NCBI GenBank assembly: GCA_021286855.1
Contig: JAJTBO010000013.1
Coordinates: 1 to 64,000 of the forward strand
Length of the DNA stretch: 64,000 nt
Source: Hyphomicrobiales bacterium
GTDB lineage: Bacteria > Pseudomonadota > Alphaproteobacteria > Rhizobiales > Ancalomicrobiaceae
Direction of reading: 5' to 3'
A program made the position numbers and the translations under genes. The notes beneath the pieces were generated by a model. That model searched no databases, was not told where the DNA came from, and saw only the letters and a program-made list of their open reading frames with translations. Positions 8,513 through 16,537 of the stretch are shown piece by piece; the first letter of the stretch is position 1, and each line of letters starts with the position of its first letter.

Positions 8513-9259
8513 TCACTTGAAGTCGGGGTTCTTCCAGCCGACCGGAGCGATCATGTCCGCCGGCGGCTTCAGCCGGGAGACGTAGTCGAGCACGTCGACG
8601 GTGTCCTTGTCGGTGAAGTTCTTGATCTGCTCGACCATTTCCGGGTTCGAGTTGCGGCGCTTGCCTTCCTTGATCCACTTGTACTGGCGGATCAGATATT
8701 CGTAGTGCTGGCCCTGGATGCGCGGGAAGAACTTGTCGTTGTCGCCTTCGCCCTGGGCGCCGTGGCAACGGACGCAGTTGTCTTCGTAGAGCTTCTTGCC
8801 GTGCGCGAGGTCGGTTCCGGGGCCGACGCCGGGCTCCGGGTTCATCTTCAGCGAGGCGATGTATTCGGAGACGTCGGAGATCGACTGCGGGCCGCCGATC
8901 TCGCTCGGCAGCGCGAAGGGATACATGGTCGGGTTGTCGCGATGGCCGTCACGAATGTCGGCGAGCTGCTTGATGATGACGGTGCGGTGCTGACCGGCGA
9001 GCTGCGGGAAGGTGCCGTCGGTCTGGCCCCAGCCTTCGGGCAGATGGCAGGCGGAGCAGACTTCGTAGACGTCCTTGCCGTTTTCGCGATTCGGGGCGAG
9101 GTGCAGCGCTTCCTCGCGCTCGCCGCCCTGGCTCATCCATTCCTTCTTGTTCTTGTTCTCCTCGAAGGTCTTCTGGTCGACGGCGCCGCCGGCGGCATAG
9201 GCCGCTCCGGCGACGAACAACGCGCCGAGCGCCAGGGAAAGGGTGAGGGTCTTCTTCAT
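8513..9259 (-). CDS. Periplasmic diheme cytochrome c of the nos operon (NosC2 position)
   Basis: The 248-residue protein has a Sec signal (about 1-22) and two haem motifs, CSACH at 68-72 and CVRCH at 162-166, in two tandem cytochrome c domains. It most likely carries electrons to NosZ, as the monohaem NosC proteins do in epsilonproteobacterial clusters. The ATG at 9259 was chosen because it gives a clean signal peptide. It sits 35 bp after the first cytochrome gene and is followed by two hairpins. Confidence 0.87.
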   Translation of the reverse strand: MKKTLTLSLALGALFVAGAAYAAGGAVDQKTFEENKNKKEWMSQGGEREEALHLAPNRENGKDVYEVCSACHLPEGWGQTDGTFPQLAGQHRTVIIKQLADIRDGHRDNPTMYPFALPSEIGGPQSISDVSEYIASLKMNPEPGVGPGTDLAHGKKLYEDNCVRCHGAQGEGDNDKFFPRIQGQHYEYLIRQYKWIKEGKRRNSNPEMVEQIKNFTDKDTVDVLDYVSRLKPPADMIAPVGWKNPDFK

Positions 9260-9294
9260 GTCATTCGTCTCCGGTGGATCCCGTCCTACGGTGG

Positions 9295-9936
9295 TCACTT
9301 GGCCGGGCGTTCGATCTGCGACAGATAGTCGGCAATCGCCGCGATCTTCGCTTCGTCGAGCTTCTTGGCGAAGGGCAGCATCGTGGCGACCTTACCGTTC
9401 TTGCGGAGGCCGTCCCTGATTTCCGTCATCTGCAGCACGAGATAATCGCGCTTCATGCCGCCGAGGAACGGATAGCCGGCGAGCGGCTTGAGGCCGTCGG
9501 GGCCGTGGCAGGTCTGGCAGCCGCCCTTGACGTAGGCGTCCTTGCCGGCCTGACGGCGGGCGTCGTCGATCGGCGGATCGAGCGGCTTGACCTTGGCCGG
9601 TTCGGCGGCGGCGAGATATTCGGCGATGGCCATGCGCTCGGCCGGCGAGACCAGATGCATGACGTCCTTCATGCCCTGGGTGCGCGGATAACCGCGATCG
9701 TCGTTGCCGGAGACGCGCTTGCCGTCGGCGATGTCGTTCATCTGGGCGTAGAGGTAGTCCTTGTTCTGCGCCGCCAGATTGGGGAAGACCTGGATCGCCT
9801 TGGCGCCGTTGCGGCCGTGGCAGGCGACGCAGGTCTTGGTGGCGAACAGCGCCTTGCCGTCGAGCGCGGAATCCGCGGCGAGGGCGGCGGCGGGAGCGAG
9901 CAGGAGCCCGAGGGCGATCGTGGCGGAGCGGAGCAT
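9295..9936 (-). CDS. Periplasmic diheme cytochrome c of the nos operon (NosC1 position)
   Basis: The 213-residue protein has a Sec signal cleaved near residue 20 (ALA-AD) and haem motifs CVACH (36-40) and CQTCH (140-144), each in a cytochrome c553-like domain. It is the first gene after nosZ, separated by 168 bp with two stem-loops. It is a probable direct electron donor to the CuA centre of NosZ or a partner of the following cytochrome. Confidence 0.87.
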   Translation of the reverse strand: MLRSATIALGLLLAPAAALAADSALDGKALFATKTCVACHGRNGAKAIQVFPNLAAQNKDYLYAQMNDIADGKRVSGNDDRGYPRTQGMKDVMHLVSPAERMAIAEYLAAAEPAKVKPLDPPIDDARRQAGKDAYVKGGCQTCHGPDGLKPLAGYPFLGGMKRDYLVLQMTEIRDGLRKNGKVATMLPFAKKLDEAKIAAIADYLSQIERPAK

Positions 9937-10021
9937 GGGCGGGTCCTTCGAAAGGGGCGTCGGTCACGGGCCGACGGTCGGGTTCGCTCGGCGAGCGCCC
10001 TCTCCCCGGCGCCCGAAAGAA

Positions 10022-10043
10022 GAAGGGCGGAAAACCGCCCTTC
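10022..10043 (-). terminator. Stem-loop with T-rich tail after nosZ
   Basis: A perfect 9-bp stem (GAAGGGCGG with CCGCCCTTC) with a 4-nt loop is followed on the transcribed strand by TTCTTTC. This looks like a rho-independent (partial) terminator between nosZ and the cytochrome genes. Confidence 0.65.
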
Positions 10044-10060
10044 CAGAGGTCGGACGAGGT

Positions 10061-10083
10061 CCCGCGCGGTCGACCCGCGCGGG
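10061..10083 (-). terminator. GC stem-loop directly after nosZ
   Basis: A 9-bp all-GC stem (CCCGCGCGG with CCGCGCGGG) and a 5-nt loop lie 21 nt after the nosZ stop, ahead of the T-tailed hairpin at 10022-10043. Such a stem can protect the upstream mRNA from 3' decay. Confidence 0.55.
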
Positions 10084-10104
10084 CGCTCGTTCAGAGGCTC
10101 GAGA

Positions 10105-12396
10105 TCACTTGGCGACCACCTTGGCGCCGTTCTGCTCGAGGTAGGTCTTGACGCGCAGACCGATGTCGGCGGCCTTGACCTGGTACTGCCACCACTGGTT
10201 CGCCCACAGGGTTCCCTGCTGCCAGTCTTCCTTCTTCGCCGCGTCGTCGGTCTTGGCCTTGGCGTCCTTGGCGAAGTTGAGCTGGTCGACGGCGTCCTCG
10301 ACGAGGGCGACGACGGTCGGGAAGTCCTTGTAGTTGGTCGACATGATGTACTTGACGACCGAGTCGATGACCTTCTGGGTCTCGAGGTTGGTGGCGTACT
10401 GCTTGTCGTAGTCGGCCTTGGTGTAGGTCACCGCGTCCTTGGCCTTGTCCGGCCCGGTGTCGGCCATGCCCTTCGGCTTGACCAGCAGGTAGCCTTCCAT
10501 CTCCAGATGGAGCGCCGAGCAGAACTCGGTGCAGTAGTAGGAGAAGACGCCCGGACGATCGGCCTTGAAGCTCACCGAAGCGGTCTTGCCCGGCTCGAGG
10601 CTGAGGTTGCCGGAGTACCCGTCGACGGTGAAGCCGTGGGTCTCGTCTTCGGCGCGCTCGGCGTTGGTCATGTGGAAGGTGACGACGTCGCCTTCGTTGG
10701 CCTCGACGATTTCAGGCGTGAAGTGCGAGCGGATCGCCGTGCCGTAGACGGTGACCTTGCCCGGTTCGCGCACGATCTTCTCCGAACCCGGACGGACGGC
10801 GTCGGGGCTCGCTTCGCCGGTGCGGCTGTTGGTGCCGTACTTGTAGCGAACCAGCGGCTTCAGCTTGGAGGCCGCGATCGAGGCCGCGTAGTGAGGCTCG
10901 CCGAGCGGGATCGGCATGTCGTAGATCAGCTCCATCTTGTCGCCGGAGATGTCGATGAGCTGATGGTTCTGCGGATGCAGCGGGCCGACCGGGTTGAAGC
11001 GATCGATCGCCAACTTGTTCAGAGCGACGAGGTAGTGCCCGCCGGGCGCCGCGCTGTCGCCTTCCATCGACATGAGATGGCCGATGTTGTAGTGCACCGA
11101 GATCTTGTCGAGCACCTTGCCCTGGCAGTAGTCGTACTTGGCGACCTGGCTGTCGACGTAGAGCGAGGTGTAGGCGATGCAGGGACGGCTGTCGAACTGC
11201 GTGTGCAGCGGGCCGAGGCCGAGCTGAACCTGCGTGTGGATCACCTGCTTCATGTCGAGGATCGGAATGCCGTAGGGATCCTTCGAGGCGAACTGCTTCG
11301 CGTCGATGGCGGCCTTGATCTTCTCCCACGAATAGACGGTGACGTTGGTGTCGAGCTTGCCGCCGACGATGATGTACTTGCCGTCCGGGGTGACGTCGGC
11401 GCCGTGCGGCGACTTCGGCTCGGCGATCAGGAAGAGGATGCCCTCTTCGATCGCGGTCTTCATCGGCACGACGTCATGGCCGTTGATCTTGATCGACTTG
11501 CCGGCGGCGACGAGTTCGGCGGCCTTCTTCCAGTTGATGACGTGCAGATAGTCGGCGTCGTTGGCCGAGCAACCCGCTTCGAACGGCGGCTTGCCCTGCT
11601 CGATGCCGCCGACGTAACGCTCGGCGCAGAACGAGTTGGTGAAGGACCAGCCGTCCGACGGGCCCTTGCCGGCGTCGGTGAGGTCCTGGGTGTAGGGCGG
11701 CAGTTCCATCGAGAAGGACTTGGACTCGTCGATGCGGCCCTTCGACCGGTCGAACTTCCAATAGGTGACGGCGCCGCGATACTTCTCGTTGAACTCCGAC
11801 AGCGGAGCGTATTTGCGGCCGAGCGGGGCCGGATATTGCGAGGCCTCGAGCACGTATTCGGAATTCGGGGTGACGAAGGTGCCGCCGTGCTCGGACTGCA
11901 GGATCGGGTTGACGACGATCTGCTGGGTCTCGAAGTCGTGCAGCGAGATCACGCCGACGCGCGGGTTGGCCTTGTCGTTGATGAAGAGGAATTCGCCGTC
12001 CGGCTTGCCGTCGGTCTCGGAAAGGGCGGGATGGTGGGTGTCGCCCCAGTTCGGCTGGAAGCCGTCGATCTTGCCCTGATCGAGAACCTTCTTCGACTCT
12101 TCGTCGTAGCCGAAGCCCTGCCAGGGCTCGGGCGTGAAGACCGAGATGTACTTCAGGATGCGCATCGACGGGATGCCGTAGACGAGAATCTGGCCGGACT
12201 GGCCGCCGGAGGAGAAGGCGAGGAATTCGTCGCGCCCACCGGTCGGAGTGTAGGTCTTGGCGGCGGCCAGGATGTCCTTCTGGCTGAGGCCGCGACGCTT
12301 CATCACGTCTTCGAGGCTCTCGGCGGCGAAGGCTCCCACGGTCGACAGACCGAGGAGAGTGGCGAGCGCCACGGACGTCTTCAGTATCGATCTCAT
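10105..12396 (-). CDS. nosZ: NosZ, nitrous oxide reductase, clade II (Sec-exported)
   Basis: This 763-residue enzyme reduces N2O to N2 in the periplasm. It has a Sec signal (about 1-24, no twin arginine), the CuZ motif DTHH at 119-122 in a seven-bladed propeller, and a CuA cupredoxin domain with C622, C626, H630 and M633. The Sec signal and the absence of nosR mark clade II. About 115 residues follow the CuA domain; they look helical and Trp-rich and have no CxxCH, unlike the haem domain of Wolinella NosZ. The ATG at 12396 has an upstream AGGAG. The promoter lies some 300 bp upstream. Confidence 0.96.
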   Translation of the reverse strand: MRSILKTSVALATLLGLSTVGAFAAESLEDVMKRRGLSQKDILAAAKTYTPTGGRDEFLAFSSGGQSGQILVYGIPSMRILKYISVFTPEPWQGFGYDEESKKVLDQGKIDGFQPNWGDTHHPALSETDGKPDGEFLFINDKANPRVGVISLHDFETQQIVVNPILQSEHGGTFVTPNSEYVLEASQYPAPLGRKYAPLSEFNEKYRGAVTYWKFDRSKGRIDESKSFSMELPPYTQDLTDAGKGPSDGWSFTNSFCAERYVGGIEQGKPPFEAGCSANDADYLHVINWKKAAELVAAGKSIKINGHDVVPMKTAIEEGILFLIAEPKSPHGADVTPDGKYIIVGGKLDTNVTVYSWEKIKAAIDAKQFASKDPYGIPILDMKQVIHTQVQLGLGPLHTQFDSRPCIAYTSLYVDSQVAKYDYCQGKVLDKISVHYNIGHLMSMEGDSAAPGGHYLVALNKLAIDRFNPVGPLHPQNHQLIDISGDKMELIYDMPIPLGEPHYAASIAASKLKPLVRYKYGTNSRTGEASPDAVRPGSEKIVREPGKVTVYGTAIRSHFTPEIVEANEGDVVTFHMTNAERAEDETHGFTVDGYSGNLSLEPGKTASVSFKADRPGVFSYYCTEFCSALHLEMEGYLLVKPKGMADTGPDKAKDAVTYTKADYDKQYATNLETQKVIDSVVKYIMSTNYKDFPTVVALVEDAVDQLNFAKDAKAKTDDAAKKEDWQQGTLWANQWWQYQVKAADIGLRVKTYLEQNGAKVVAK

Positions 12397-12693
12397 GATC
12401 GCGCTCCTGCTTTGCGGAAACGATCCCTCGAGCCCCTTTCCTCCGCAGCTTCGTTGCGACCGCGAAACTCTTCCCGTCCCGGTTCGACGGCAAAAGTCTT
12501 CCCCTCGCGGCCGCTCGGGGAGCGGCGACGGCACGAACGTCCTTCGGAATCGCGAAACTCTCGGTTTCCTCACGGGCCGGGGCGCCGACCGCCGACGGAG
12601 GCGATCGCCGGCGTCGAACGGAGGGGGAGGCGCGTGCCTCTCGATCCTGCGATTCCCATCGCGGGGTCGCGTCCCATTCCGGAGGGGAAGATC
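12397..12693 (-). other. Long untranslated leader of nosZ
   Basis: No convincing gene lies between nosZ and its upstream box. If the FNR-type box sits at about -41.5, the transcript starts near 12680 and has a leader of about 280 nt. It contains three related segments: GCGAAACTCTTCCC at 12462-12475, GGCAAAAGTCTTCCCC at 12489-12504 and CGCGAAACTCTCGG at 12551-12564. A GC-rich imperfect stem near 12501-12520 is also present. Confidence 0.35.
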
Positions 12694-12707
12694 TCACGCT
12701 CGCGTGA
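12694..12707 (-). promoter_or_regulatory. Inverted repeat TCACG-N4-CGTGA in the nosZ promoter
   Basis: On the nosZ strand TCACGCGAGCGTGA follows the FNR-type box after exactly 7 bp. The same spacing and repeat occur upstream of nirS. If the box is at -41.5 the repeat lies between -27 and -14, inside the core promoter, which suggests a repressor or MerR-type site. Confidence 0.6.
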
Positions 12708-12714
12708 AGCGTCC

Positions 12715-12728
12715 TTGACTCCGGTCAA
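12715..12728 (-). promoter_or_regulatory. FNR/DNR-type box for nosZ
   Basis: TTGAC-N4-GTCAA is a perfect inverted repeat that matches the FNR/DNR/NnrR-family consensus. It is centred about 325 bp upstream of the nosZ start in a region without genes, so it is a likely anaerobic or NO-responsive activator site. Confidence 0.7.
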
Positions 12729-12949
12729 GCCCGACGAAGGGAAGGCGAAAAAATTCCAGCACGCCTCGATCGAGGCGCGACGGCACACGTATCGGTGAGC
12801 GAAATCGAGAAAATTCGCCTGAGGATGCGATCGTTCGCGCCGATCGTTCGTCTCGTGGGGCGCGCGGGCAGGAGCGAGCCGCGCGGGAGGGCGAGACGAG
12901 ACGGGCGGATGGGCTTCGCGGGGAAGAGAGGCTCTCGGTGAACCGGACC
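12729..12949. other. Non-coding stretch between nosZ promoter and DUF2946 gene
   Basis: The 221 bp upstream of the nosZ FNR-type box, downstream of the DUF2946-like gene, contain no supported gene or strong hairpin. A slightly AT-richer patch lies near 12745-12755 and 12800-12815. Confidence 0.3.
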
Positions 12950-13399
12950 TCAGGCCTCTCGCCGCGAGGCCGCTGGGGACGAAGCCCCGCGAGCGACCGC
13001 ATCGGCGACGGCGGACGGGGGGCCGCGCGGCAGGAGGGTGCGACGTTTCGTCGTGCGCAACGAGCGACGCGCCGGACGGGGGCGGCGCAGCCTGAGGACG
13101 CCGCGGGCGGCGCAGGCGGCGGCCGGGCCGGTCGGGGGGAGGCCGGCGGCGGCGGCGAGACAGAGGCCGAGGTCGCAGCAGTCGTGCGAGTGATCGGAGA
13201 GGTCGCTCGGATCGGTGGGGAACGGACGCGGCGGCAGGTTGCCGCCCATGAAGACGCAGACTTCGTCGCCGATGGTCAGCGCGAGCGCCTCGCCGCGCTG
13301 CAGTCCGACGGCGAAGACGAGAGCGAACACGGAGAGGCCGAGCGCGCCGAAGCGACGCAGCGAAATCAGCCAGCCGGTCTTCTCGATCCTTCCGCGCAT
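12950..13399 (-). CDS. Small exported Cys/His protein, DUF2946-like
   Basis: The 149-residue protein has a hydrophobic N-terminal segment (about 18-40) and a conserved-looking HSHDCCDLGLC patch at 70-80, reminiscent of the HCDxC region of DUF2946 proteins, which are often near copper genes. The C-terminal third is Arg/Pro-rich and low in complexity. It precedes nosZ on the same strand. A possible FNR-type box lies 67 bp upstream. A copper-related role is inferred from context only. Confidence 0.55.
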   Translation of the reverse strand: MRGRIEKTGWLISLRRFGALGLSVFALVFAVGLQRGEALALTIGDEVCVFMGGNLPPRPFPTDPSDLSDHSHDCCDLGLCLAAAAGLPPTGPAAACAARGVLRLRRPRPARRSLRTTKRRTLLPRGPPSAVADAVARGASSPAASRREA

Positions 13400-13449
13400 C
13401 AGCGGGCGGTCTCCCGAAGGGTCGCATTCCAGAATGCATTAGACCCCGA

Positions 13450-14316
13450 TCAGCCGTCGCCGTCCTTGACTTCGGACAAACGGCGACGCGTCCAGGCGAC
13501 GTGGGCGAGGGCGACGGCGTTCATGACGAAGACGTAGACGGTGGCGGCGACGGCGACGTCGGGCCGGCCGAGCAGGCTGATCGCCACCGTGAGGGCGACG
13601 GCGACGTTGCGCAGCCCGGTGGTCTGGACGAGCGCGGCGGTCCTCGGCCGTGCGAGGCCGAGAATCGCGGCGGCCGCGGCGACGAGGGCGACGGCGGCGA
13701 GATCGTAGACGAGGGCGGCGGGGCCGACGGCGAGGCCGTGTTCGGCGAGCGCCGTCCATTGCGCGGCGATCGCGGCGGTGACGATGATCGCGAAGACGAT
13801 CGTCGAGAGGCGGCGTAAGTGCGGCCGAGCCCGGTCGGCGAGATCGGGGCGGCGGCGGCCGAGCGCCAGGGCGGCGAGGAGCGGCAGCACGGTGGTGAGG
13901 AAGATGGCGCCGACGGTCGGGCCGAAGGGCACGGCGACGGCGACGGTCTCGTCGGCGAAACGGGCGAAGGCGAGGTCGATCCACAGGGGCGCGACGAGCG
14001 GCGCGGCGAGACTGGTGGCGACGGTCAGGGACACCGAGAGGGCGACGTCGCCGGCCGCCATCAGCGTGACGAAGTTGGCGGTGACGCCGCCGGGCGCGGC
14101 GGCGACGAGGACGAGGCCGACGGCGAGCGGCGCGGGCAGGGCGAAGATCTCGGCGACGATCGCCGCGAGGATCGGCAACACGAGCCATTGCGTCACGAGG
14201 CCGAGGGCGACCGCGGCGCGGGCGCGGGCGAGGGCGCGAAAGTCTTCGAGGCGGGTCTCGAGGCCGACGGCGGCCATCAGGATCGCCAGGCCGAGGGGGA
14301 TCAGGAGCGACGCCAC
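13450..14316 (-). CDS. Bile acid:sodium symporter (BASS) family transporter
   Basis: The 288-residue protein has nine or ten transmembrane helices and the BASS-like APGGVTANFVTLMAAGD stretch near residues 72-88. It should be a secondary transporter for an organic anion; the substrate cannot be read from the sequence. It sits alone between the nap terminator and the DUF2946 gene. No denitrification link is known to me, so it may be a passenger in the island. Confidence 0.8.
   Translation of the reverse strand: MASLLIPLGLAILMAAVGLETRLEDFRALARARAAVALGLVTQWLVLPILAAIVAEIFALPAPLAVGLVLVAAAPGGVTANFVTLMAAGDVALSVSLTVATSLAAPLVAPLWIDLAFARFADETVAVAVPFGPTVGAIFLTTVLPLLAALALGRRRPDLADRARPHLRRLSTIVFAIIVTAAIAAQWTALAEHGLAVGPAALVYDLAAVALVAAAAAILGLARPRTAALVQTTGLRNVAVALTVAISLLGRPDVAVAATVYVFVMNAVALAHVAWTRRRLSEVKDGDG
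13466..13479 (-). promoter_or_regulatory. Possible FNR-type box upstream of the DUF2946-like gene
   Basis: On the minus strand TTGTCCGAAGTCAA shares the 11-nt run AGTCAAGGACG with the nosZ promoter and lies 67 bp upstream of the DUF2946-like start. It overlaps the last codons of the transporter, so the match could be coincidental. Confidence 0.28.
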
Positions 14317-14350
14317 GGTTCGGTCCTCGTCGGTCGATGGCGTGAAACGA

Positions 14351-14390
14351 GAGAGCCGCCGGACGTCGCGGCGCGACGTCGGCGGCTCTC
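14351..14390 (-). terminator. Terminator of the nap operon
   Basis: An 18-bp stem with one bulged G (arms 14351-14369 and 14373-14390, GAGAGCCGCC against GGCGGCTCTC at the base) and a 3-nt loop begins 20 nt after the napC stop. The following transcribed sequence TCGTTTCACG is only weakly T-rich. Confidence 0.7.
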
Positions 14391-14410
14391 GGCCAGATCT
14401 ATCGGTCGTC

Positions 14411-15103
14411 TCACTTCTTGGGAAGCGCGGCGGCGTAGGACTTCAGGTCGGTGGCCGGATCGGCTTCGACCTTCAGCTCCTTCATCAGCTGCTCATAGGC
14501 GTCGCGGCCGCCTTCGGGCAGACGATGGGCGATGCCCTGGTGGCAGTCGATGCAGGTCTTGCCGGTGTCGACGGCGAGCTGATGCTGCTTGCCGGCGCGG
14601 GTCTCCTGCTTGGTGAAGTCCATGTAGTCGAAGGCGTGGCAGTTGCGGCATTCGCGGCTGTTCGTCGTCTTCATCCGCTGCCACTCGTGGCGGGCGAGCT
14701 CGAGGCGGCGGTCGACGAACTTCTCGCGGGTCCAGATCGACTGCGTCACGAAGTGGCCCCAGAGCTCCTTCGAAGCCTGGATCTTGCGGACGATCTTGTG
14801 CTGCCATTCCTTCGGCACGTGGCAGTCCGGGCAGGTGGCGCGGACGCCGGAATGGTTCTGAAAATGAGGCGTATTCTTGTATTCCGCATACACGTTGTCC
14901 TTCATCTCGTGACAGGTGATGCAGAACTGCTCGTTGTTGGTCATCTCGAGCGCCCAGTGGAAGCCGCCCCAGAAGACGACGCCGGCGAGGAAGCCGAGGA
15001 CGAGGAGGACGCCGAGGGCGATCGAACCCGACGGCGACCAGAAGAAACGCCACAGGCGCTTCAGGAAGCCGGGACGATCGGCGGTCGAGGGGGTGTCGGT
15101 CAT
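14411..15103 (-). CDS. napC: NapC, tetraheme quinol dehydrogenase
   Basis: The 230-residue protein has one N-terminal membrane anchor (about 26-47) and four c-haem motifs: CITCH (61-65), CPDCH (91-95), CRNCH (152-156) and CIDCH (184-188). It oxidises quinol and passes electrons to NapB. It is the last gene of the nap operon, 52 bp after napB and followed by a strong hairpin. Its haem region is close to the N-terminal half of the fusion protein at 29168-31003, which points to duplication. Confidence 0.95.
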   Translation of the reverse strand: MTDTPSTADRPGFLKRLWRFFWSPSGSIALGVLLVLGFLAGVVFWGGFHWALEMTNNEQFCITCHEMKDNVYAEYKNTPHFQNHSGVRATCPDCHVPKEWQHKIVRKIQASKELWGHFVTQSIWTREKFVDRRLELARHEWQRMKTTNSRECRNCHAFDYMDFTKQETRAGKQHQLAVDTGKTCIDCHQGIAHRLPEGGRDAYEQLMKELKVEADPATDLKSYAAALPKK

Positions 15104-15155
15104 GGAAAAGGCTCCGAACGTCGAGCCGACGAGGGCTGTCGCCCCCGACGCGCGG

Positions 15156-15599
15156 TCACTTGGACTGAGACGGCTTGAAGGTGTTTTCCACCAGTTCCTT
15201 GGCGTCGACCTGCGGAACGTGGCACTGGTTGCAGAACCAGCGGGTGCCGGCGACCGTGTCGGTCTGGTGGCCGTCACGGTCGAGGTAGTGGGTCATCGAC
15301 AGGGTCGGCGCGCCGTTCTTGGCGGCGTTCGACCAGTCGTGGCAGCCGAGACACTGATTGGCCTTCAGGTCGATCTGGTAGCGGTCGACCTGATGCGGGA
15401 TCAGCGGCGGCTGCTGCCGATAGGCGCGATCGAAGCGGCCATGCACGTCCTGGCGCATCGTGTCGGGGGCGGAGAGTTCGACGGTCGGCGCCGCTCCGCG
15501 CAGCGACTTGACCTCGGCGGCCTGCTGGCCCGCCACCGATCCGATCCCGAAGGTGAGAGCGGCCGCGCCGAGCGCCGCGACGAGCATGAGCTTCCTCAT
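15156..15599 (-). CDS. napB: NapB, diheme cytochrome c subunit of periplasmic nitrate reductase
   Basis: The 147-residue protein has a Sec signal (about 1-25) and two haem motifs, CLGCH (83-87) and CNQCH (123-127), with conserved histidines between them. NapB passes electrons from NapC/NapGH to NapA. The ATG overlaps the napH stop as ATGA. Confidence 0.95.
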   Translation of the reverse strand: MRKLMLVAALGAAALTFGIGSVAGQQAAEVKSLRGAAPTVELSAPDTMRQDVHGRFDRAYRQQPPLIPHQVDRYQIDLKANQCLGCHDWSNAAKNGAPTLSMTHYLDRDGHQTDTVAGTRWFCNQCHVPQVDAKELVENTFKPSQSK

Positions 15600-16537
15600 G
15601 GAGTTTCTCCCGAACAGTTCGACCGGACGGCGGGAACCGTCGTGGTCTCGGAGGCATCGAAACGGTGGGTGAAGCGGAAGACGCCGCGATCGCAGACGTC
15701 GATGCAACGGCCGCAGGTGGTGCAGTCGCTGGACGTGATGATCGGAGAGAAGCCCTTCTTGGCTCCCTCGAGCGCCGGAGAGATCACGTGCGGTTCCGGG
15801 CAGACCGCATAGCAGTCCATGCAGTGGTCGCAGGCGACGCGGGCGTGGGTCGAGACCTTGACCAGAGCGCCGGAGCCGAGCAGGCCGTAGAAGGCGCCGA
15901 CCGGGCAGAGATGCGAACACCAGCCGCGCCGGGCGACGAAAAGGTCGAACAGGAAGACCGCGACGACGAAGGTCAGCGAGGCGGTGGCGCCGAAGACGAC
16001 GACGCGGAAGGCGTGCGTGATCGGGTTGACCAACTCCCAGGCGATCGTGCCGGTGACGCCGGAGACGACGAGCGTCATGGCGAGGACCCAGAAGCGGGTC
16101 TCGGGCTTCGGCTGCCAGCCCTTGGCCTGGAAGCCGAGCTTCTCACGGAGCCAGAAGGCCAGATCGGTGACCGGATTGATCGGGCAGACCCAGGCGCAAT
16201 AGGCGCGGCCGGAGACGAGCGCATAGAAGATCGCCACGATCGCCGCGCCGAGGATCGCCAGGCCTTCGGGCCAGTGACTCGCGACCAGCATCTGCAGCAG
16301 CATCAGGGGATCGGTCAGCGGCAGCGCCTTCAGCGTCATCGACGAGGCGATGGTGCCCTCCGCGATCTTGAGGCCGAACAGCGGACCGGTCAGGAACAGG
16401 GCGAAGACCGCGGCTTGAGACAGACGGCGCAGGAAGAGGAACTTGTGGCGCGCGAGGAACGAGCGCTCGGGCAGCTTCTCCTGCGCGGCGAGGCGGGCCT
16501 CGCGGTTCAGGCGAGGGGCGGGAGAGGCGGCGGTCAT
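15596..16537 (-). CDS. napH: NapH, membrane quinol dehydrogenase subunit
   Basis: The 313-residue protein has four main transmembrane segments, the CxxxCP motifs CAWVCP (114-119) and CSHLCP (207-212), and two ferredoxin motifs at C236-C246 and C272-C282. NapH with NapG forms an alternative quinol-to-NapAB route. Here both NapGH and NapC are present. Starts and stops overlap napG and napB by ATGA, which fixes the start at 16537. Confidence 0.93.
   Translation of the reverse strand: MTAASPAPRLNREARLAAQEKLPERSFLARHKFLFLRRLSQAAVFALFLTGPLFGLKIAEGTIASSMTLKALPLTDPLMLLQMLVASHWPEGLAILGAAIVAIFYALVSGRAYCAWVCPINPVTDLAFWLREKLGFQAKGWQPKPETRFWVLAMTLVVSGVTGTIAWELVNPITHAFRVVVFGATASLTFVVAVFLFDLFVARRGWCSHLCPVGAFYGLLGSGALVKVSTHARVACDHCMDCYAVCPEPHVISPALEGAKKGFSPIITSSDCTTCGRCIDVCDRGVFRFTHRFDASETTTVPAVRSNCSGETP

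Noticed and set aside
9274-12798. A very long plus-strand open frame antisense to nosZ
   Set aside because: It mirrors codon structure of nosZ in GC-rich DNA, has Val/Asp/Gly/Arg-biased composition without domains, and nosZ is certain on the other strand.
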